Source: Roseburia sp. AM59-24XD
Lineage (GTDB): Bacteria > Bacillota > Clostridia > Lachnospirales > Lachnospiraceae
Length of the DNA: 47,288 nucleotides
Direction: 5' to 3'
NCBI RefSeq assembly: GCF_003478445.1
Contig: NZ_QUET01000028.1
Coordinates: forward strand, 1 to 47,288
This document shows, one piece after another, positions 43,990 to 47,288 of this stretch. The position numbers and the translations under genes are program-made. Within the stretch, counting starts at the first letter, position 1; each line of letters starts with the position of its first letter. The notes below the pieces were generated by a model. That model saw only the letters and a list, made by a program, of their open reading frames with translations. It did not search any database and was not told where the DNA came from.

Positions 43990-44328
43990 TTGCTAATTAG
44001 TGAAAAGATTTTCCTCATCATGAAAAAAAGAGGTCTAAGCCAGAAAGAATTTTCAGAACAGACGGGAATTTCTCAGAGCACGATCAGCGACTGGAAAAGA
44101 AAAAATACAAATCCTTCAGCGGATAAAATACTAAAGATATGTGAAGTGTTACGAGTCACACCGTACGAATTGCTGGCAGAGAGCGCAGGTGGCGCAAACA
44201 AAGAGATGGATTATGTGTTTGCATTGAACGAAGAGGAAGAGCATGTTCTGGAAAGCTTCCGAAACCTGGGAGGCAGGCAAAAGGAACGATTACTCGGTTA
44301 TATGACCGCATTGCAGGAAAATAAATGA
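43990..44328 (+). CDS. XRE-family transcription regulator
   Basis: 112 aa. Helix-turn-helix: IMKKRGLSQKEFSEQTGISQ, STISDWKRKNTNPSADKILK; C-terminal LESFRNLGGRQKERLLGYMT helix typical of small Firmicute regulators. TTG start at 43990 after GGGGGCGAG. Likely controls itself and the NYN gene through the CGTATATACG palindrome at 44382-44391. Confidence 0.85.
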   Translation: MLISEKIFLIMKKRGLSQKEFSEQTGISQSTISDWKRKNTNPSADKILKICEVLRVTPYELLAESAGGANKEMDYVFALNEEEEHVLESFRNLGGRQKERLLGYMTALQENK

Positions 44329-44351
44329 CATAAAGTGTATGTCGGGATATC

Positions 44352-44391
44352 TTGACATGCATTTTATTTTATAATAATATCCGTATATACG
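44352..44391 (+). promoter_or_regulatory. promoter and operator-like palindrome before the NYN gene
   Basis: TTGACA (44352-44357), 17 bases, TAATAT (44375-44380). Immediately after it lies the perfect palindrome CGTATATACG (44382-44391), then AAACGTATA, a plausible XRE operator. Confidence 0.6.
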
Positions 44392-44496
44392 AAACGTATA
44401 AAAGGGACGATTGTGCGTAGGAAATTGAAATGCTATTGCAATAAGTTTAGGCAACGGAGAATAGATTTTTTTTAATAGGGAGCAGGAGGAATAAAT

Positions 44497-45174
44497 ATGG
44501 CGGCAATATTAGTGGATTACGAAAACGTTGGTAATGTTAATGGTCTTCGAGGTGTGGATGTGTTGAATAAAGGGGATACATTAATTATATTTTTCAGTGG
44601 AAACTGTGGAAAGATCAGGACAGATTATATGCAGCAGATTAAGGAGAGTCAATGCCAATTTCGAGCAGTAAAGTTAAAAACAGCGGGGAAAAACGGACTT
44701 GATTTCTACATAGCAACAGAGTGTGGCATAATCAGCGAAAGAGGAGAAAAGCAAATCGCGATCATTAGTAATGATAAAGGTTTTCAAGCAGTAATAGATT
44801 TTTTCAGCAGAGATAAAGAGGCCGGAAAGCCACAGATTGTGAAAGCCTCTAATATAGAAAATGCACTCACATTATTTTCAGATCCGGAAGACTGCTCGCG
44901 GCGAAAATTTCTTCTTAAACGAATGACGCCCCTGGATTTGGAGGAGGAAAGTGTTAATTTAGAAGAACAGGAGCGAGTTAAGAGAAATTTGCAGGCGGTT
45001 TTGACGGGATCGTTGTATGAAAACAGAATGGAAGAGATTTGGGAGTATGTGAAGGGGAAGGAAAAATGGGGACGGCGAGAGTTGTATACAGGAGCGCTAC
45101 ATCGGTTTGGCAGAAAAGATGGGGTGGAGATTTATCGGATGGTGAAGAAGGGGATGGAGAGGGAATACAAATAA
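44497..45174 (+). CDS. NYN/PIN-like nuclease-fold protein
   Basis: 225 aa. MAAILVDYENVGN with the NYN catalytic Asp, then LIIFFSGNCGKI, NGLDFYIATECGIIS (second Asp) and IAIISNDKGFQAVIDFF (third acidic pair): the PIN-like RNase core of residues ~1-125. The C-terminal helical region is of unknown role. Such proteins cut RNA in toxin, defence and RNA-processing contexts. Start behind GCAGGAGGA. Confidence 0.8.
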   Translation: MAAILVDYENVGNVNGLRGVDVLNKGDTLIIFFSGNCGKIRTDYMQQIKESQCQFRAVKLKTAGKNGLDFYIATECGIISERGEKQIAIISNDKGFQAVIDFFSRDKEAGKPQIVKASNIENALTLFSDPEDCSRRKFLLKRMTPLDLEEESVNLEEQERVKRNLQAVLTGSLYENRMEEIWEYVKGKEKWGRRELYTGALHRFGRKDGVEIYRMVKKGMEREYK

Positions 45175-45470
45175 AGAATAGATATATTATTGTTGAAATA
45201 ATAAAACATTTATGGTAGTCTAGATATAGAACATTGCGAAGCGTATTTGTGAAAACGAGCAAGTGGCAAACGGTATTTTTCGGAGATAATGACAAACCTA
45301 TGATTATTTTACATTTTATTTTGAAATAAGGATATAGAAAAACATACGATAATTAAAATGAGAAAGGTATATATCGTGTTAGGTATTTTAGAAACATAAT
45401 GTTTGTTAAAGGAATAAGATTATATCTCTAGAAAAAATATAGCATTGTATTTACGGAGTAGGAGGATTTT
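45175..45470. other. AT-rich intergenic region
   Basis: 296 bases between the NYN and SIR2 genes. No gene, clear promoter or hairpin stands out apart from general AT-richness; an AGTAGGAGG RBS closes it. Confidence 0.5.
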
Positions 45471-47288
45471 ATGAGATTTGATCATGAGGAATTGTTTAAA
45501 GAGTTGGCAAAGTCATATGGAATTAACTTGTTTCTAGGTGCGGGGTTTTCGGTTTATGCATATAATAACAATGATGAATCACTACCATTAGGGGATGATA
45601 TAAATCAGAGATTAATAAAATTATTTTCATTAGATAATAATCGCAAACTCAATTTGAGTAAAACATGCCAAAAAATAAAACTTGATAATTCGGATATTTT
45701 AGAAAAGGAATTAAAAGAGATATACACAGTAAAGAAGTTTGATGAAGAATATTATACAATTACCAAATTACCAATAAAAAATATTGTAACAATTAATATA
45801 GATAATTTATTGGAAAAAATATATGATTCTCCAAGATCTTCGATGAATCTCTCTGATACCACAATATATGGTTCTCTGGAGAAGGAGAAGGCGGTGAGTT
45901 TATACAAATTGCATGGCTCGGTTACATATCCAATTGGAAGCAGAATGTCGTTTACGGAAACGGAATTAACGGATCTGTTTATAAAAGACAGCAAACTATT
46001 TGAATTGGTTTCTTATAAGCTTTCAACAGCACCTACAATCTTTTGGGGGACTAGGTTGAATGATAATGATACAATGCAATTGCTATGTAATAGTGAGGCA
46101 TATTCAAAATCTCTTATGCAAAAGTGGTTAGTCGTTTATCCGGAAGAAAAGAACAAGGCATTCATTGAGGATTACGAAGATCTTGGTTTTTATATTATAG
46201 AAGCTGATACAAAAGAATTGATAGAATATTTGGGAAAGCAGAGTTTTGCAAAAAATGTCGATGAAGGAAAAAATATATATAAGGAGTATAGAGAAAAATA
46301 TCCAACGAGTTTTATTTGTAATGAGTTAAAAAAATCAGGTGTAAAGCGACCTGTCGTAGATTTTTTTGCCGGTGCAGAACCCATAATTTCAGATATTGTG
46401 TCGAATAATGTTTCCAAGACATCTTATTATTTCATTTTGTTAGAGACTATATTAAAAGGGATATAACACTTATAACAGGTATTCCGGGATGCGGAAAATC
46501 TACATTATTGATGCAATTGGCTTTTTCGGACGAGTTAAAAGGTAGAAAGTTTTGGTTTAATAATATTATAAAGCAAGAGGCAGAGAAATTAGTAGATTTA
46601 GTTAAAGAAGATAAAAGCGTAACCGTTTTTATTGACAACTTGTATAGCAATGTTGATGCACTTAATGTGTTGAAAGAAGCACAAAATATAAAGTTGGTTC
46701 TAGCTGAAAGAGCGTTAAATTATGAATATATAAAAAAGTTCCTAAATATATCATCGGATAGAATAGTGGATATAAGCGAACTTAATAAAAATGATATTCA
46801 AATGATATGTAAGTCGATGAATCGGTCCAGTTCAGATGCATTTGGGTTGATGACGGAGAATCAAAATATTTCATTATTAGAAATAGTTTTTTATACGGCC
46901 ACCTCAACGCAGATTCAAGAAAGAATAAAAAGCTATGTAAAAGATTTAAAAAAATATAAAGACAGTAATTTGAAAATTGATTTATTAGAATTGTTTGTGT
47001 TGGTTAATTATACGAGTTATTGTGGTGTGCCTTGTTCAATGGATATGATGTATTTTTATTTTAGTGACTGCATTGAATCGTATGAAGACATATTTTATGC
47101 ATTGGAAAAAATGAATCGAATAATAGTAGAAAGTGATGATTATGATCTTTATGACAAATCGCAGGATTATAAAGTGATGCGTAGTAAATTATTTGCAGAA
47201 AAATCTTTTTAATGTTTTAGCTCCGAACATTATTTCTGATGTTATGAATAAATTTTTTAGACAGAATTGGAAATCATATAATATATCG
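45471..47288 (+). CDS. SIR2 plus P-loop NTPase protein, candidate antiphage effector, partial
   Basis: The first ~330 residues form a SIR2-like NADase domain: INLFLGAGFSVYA (GAGxS, 23-27), then NIVTINIDNLLEKIY and SLYKLHGSV. The frame breaks at ~46460; one added G gives KGDITLITGIPGCGKSTLLM, a Walker A, followed by VTVFIDNLYSN (Walker B-like) and a helical region of STAND/AAA type. A second shift (+1) at ~47200 is needed to keep reading to the window edge, where the gene is cut. SIR2-STAND proteins (Avs5-like and relatives) deplete NAD on phage sensing; this role is inferred. Confidence 0.75.

Overview
The window is a Mu-like, transposable myovirus prophage of about 35 kb (roughly 4231-38964) inside an AT-rich Firmicute chromosome. 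Codon and RBS style (AGGAGG-type sites, frequent TTG/GTG starts) and the gene families suggest a gut Clostridia/Lachnospiraceae-type host. This is inferred from sequence character, not from a marker gene. The prophage is visibly more GC-rich than both flanks.

Left flank (1-4230): a 103-bp tandem duplication over the 5' end of a small membrane-protein gene, a short unknown gene, a GHKL ATPase joined to a PD-(D/E)xK-like domain (candidate defence gene, frameshifted), and an Rpn/PDDEXK transposase-family nuclease.

Prophage, left to right: transposase-site-like repeats and operators; a leftward XRE repressor (4838-5266) facing a strong early promoter (5323-5351); small early genes; a DDE transposase (6730-8810) and MuB-like AAA ATPase (8989-9969); GemA, a SpoVT/AbrB-like protein and small genes; an endolysin with amidase, glucosaminidase and two SH3b domains; a Mor-family activator (13948-14274); holin; DUF3486 small and large terminase; DUF935 portal; gpF-like head protein; protease/scaffold; DUF2190; gpT-like major capsid; DUF1320; gpG-like protein; contractile sheath and tube; tail-assembly chaperone with a programmed -1 frameshift; tape measure with 77-aa repeats; baseplate (XkdQ, gp25-like, gpJ-like); tail fibre module.

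The most interesting system is a diversity-generating retroelement (DGR) at the right end of the prophage. It has a 407-aa tail-tip target gene with a C-terminal variable repeat (VR, 36322-36453), a hairpin just downstream, an Avd accessory gene (36536-36943), a template repeat (TR, 36974-37099) and a DGR-type reverse transcriptase (37217-38319). Every unambiguous TR/VR mismatch falls at a TR adenine, and VR is two codons longer than TR in an AAC tract. The parts imply a phage that retargets its receptor-binding tip by adenine-specific mutagenic retrohoming.

Right flank (38965-47288): the 3' fragment of an unidentified gene, a lipoprotein, a decayed second Rpn copy, an OLD-type ATPase/TOPRIM nuclease, an HD hydrolase, a NUDIX-pyrophosphatase fusion, a small zinc-binding protein, an XRE regulator, a NYN/PIN-like protein and a SIR2 plus P-loop NTPase gene (candidate antiphage effector) running off the window.

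Caution: at least 14 genes across prophage and flanks are broken by what looks like a loss of one base (two bases in the DUF2190 gene), and each becomes one full-length family member when the missing base or bases are restored. This pattern fits systematic sequencing/assembly indels better than prophage decay, and it affects the DGR reverse transcriptase.
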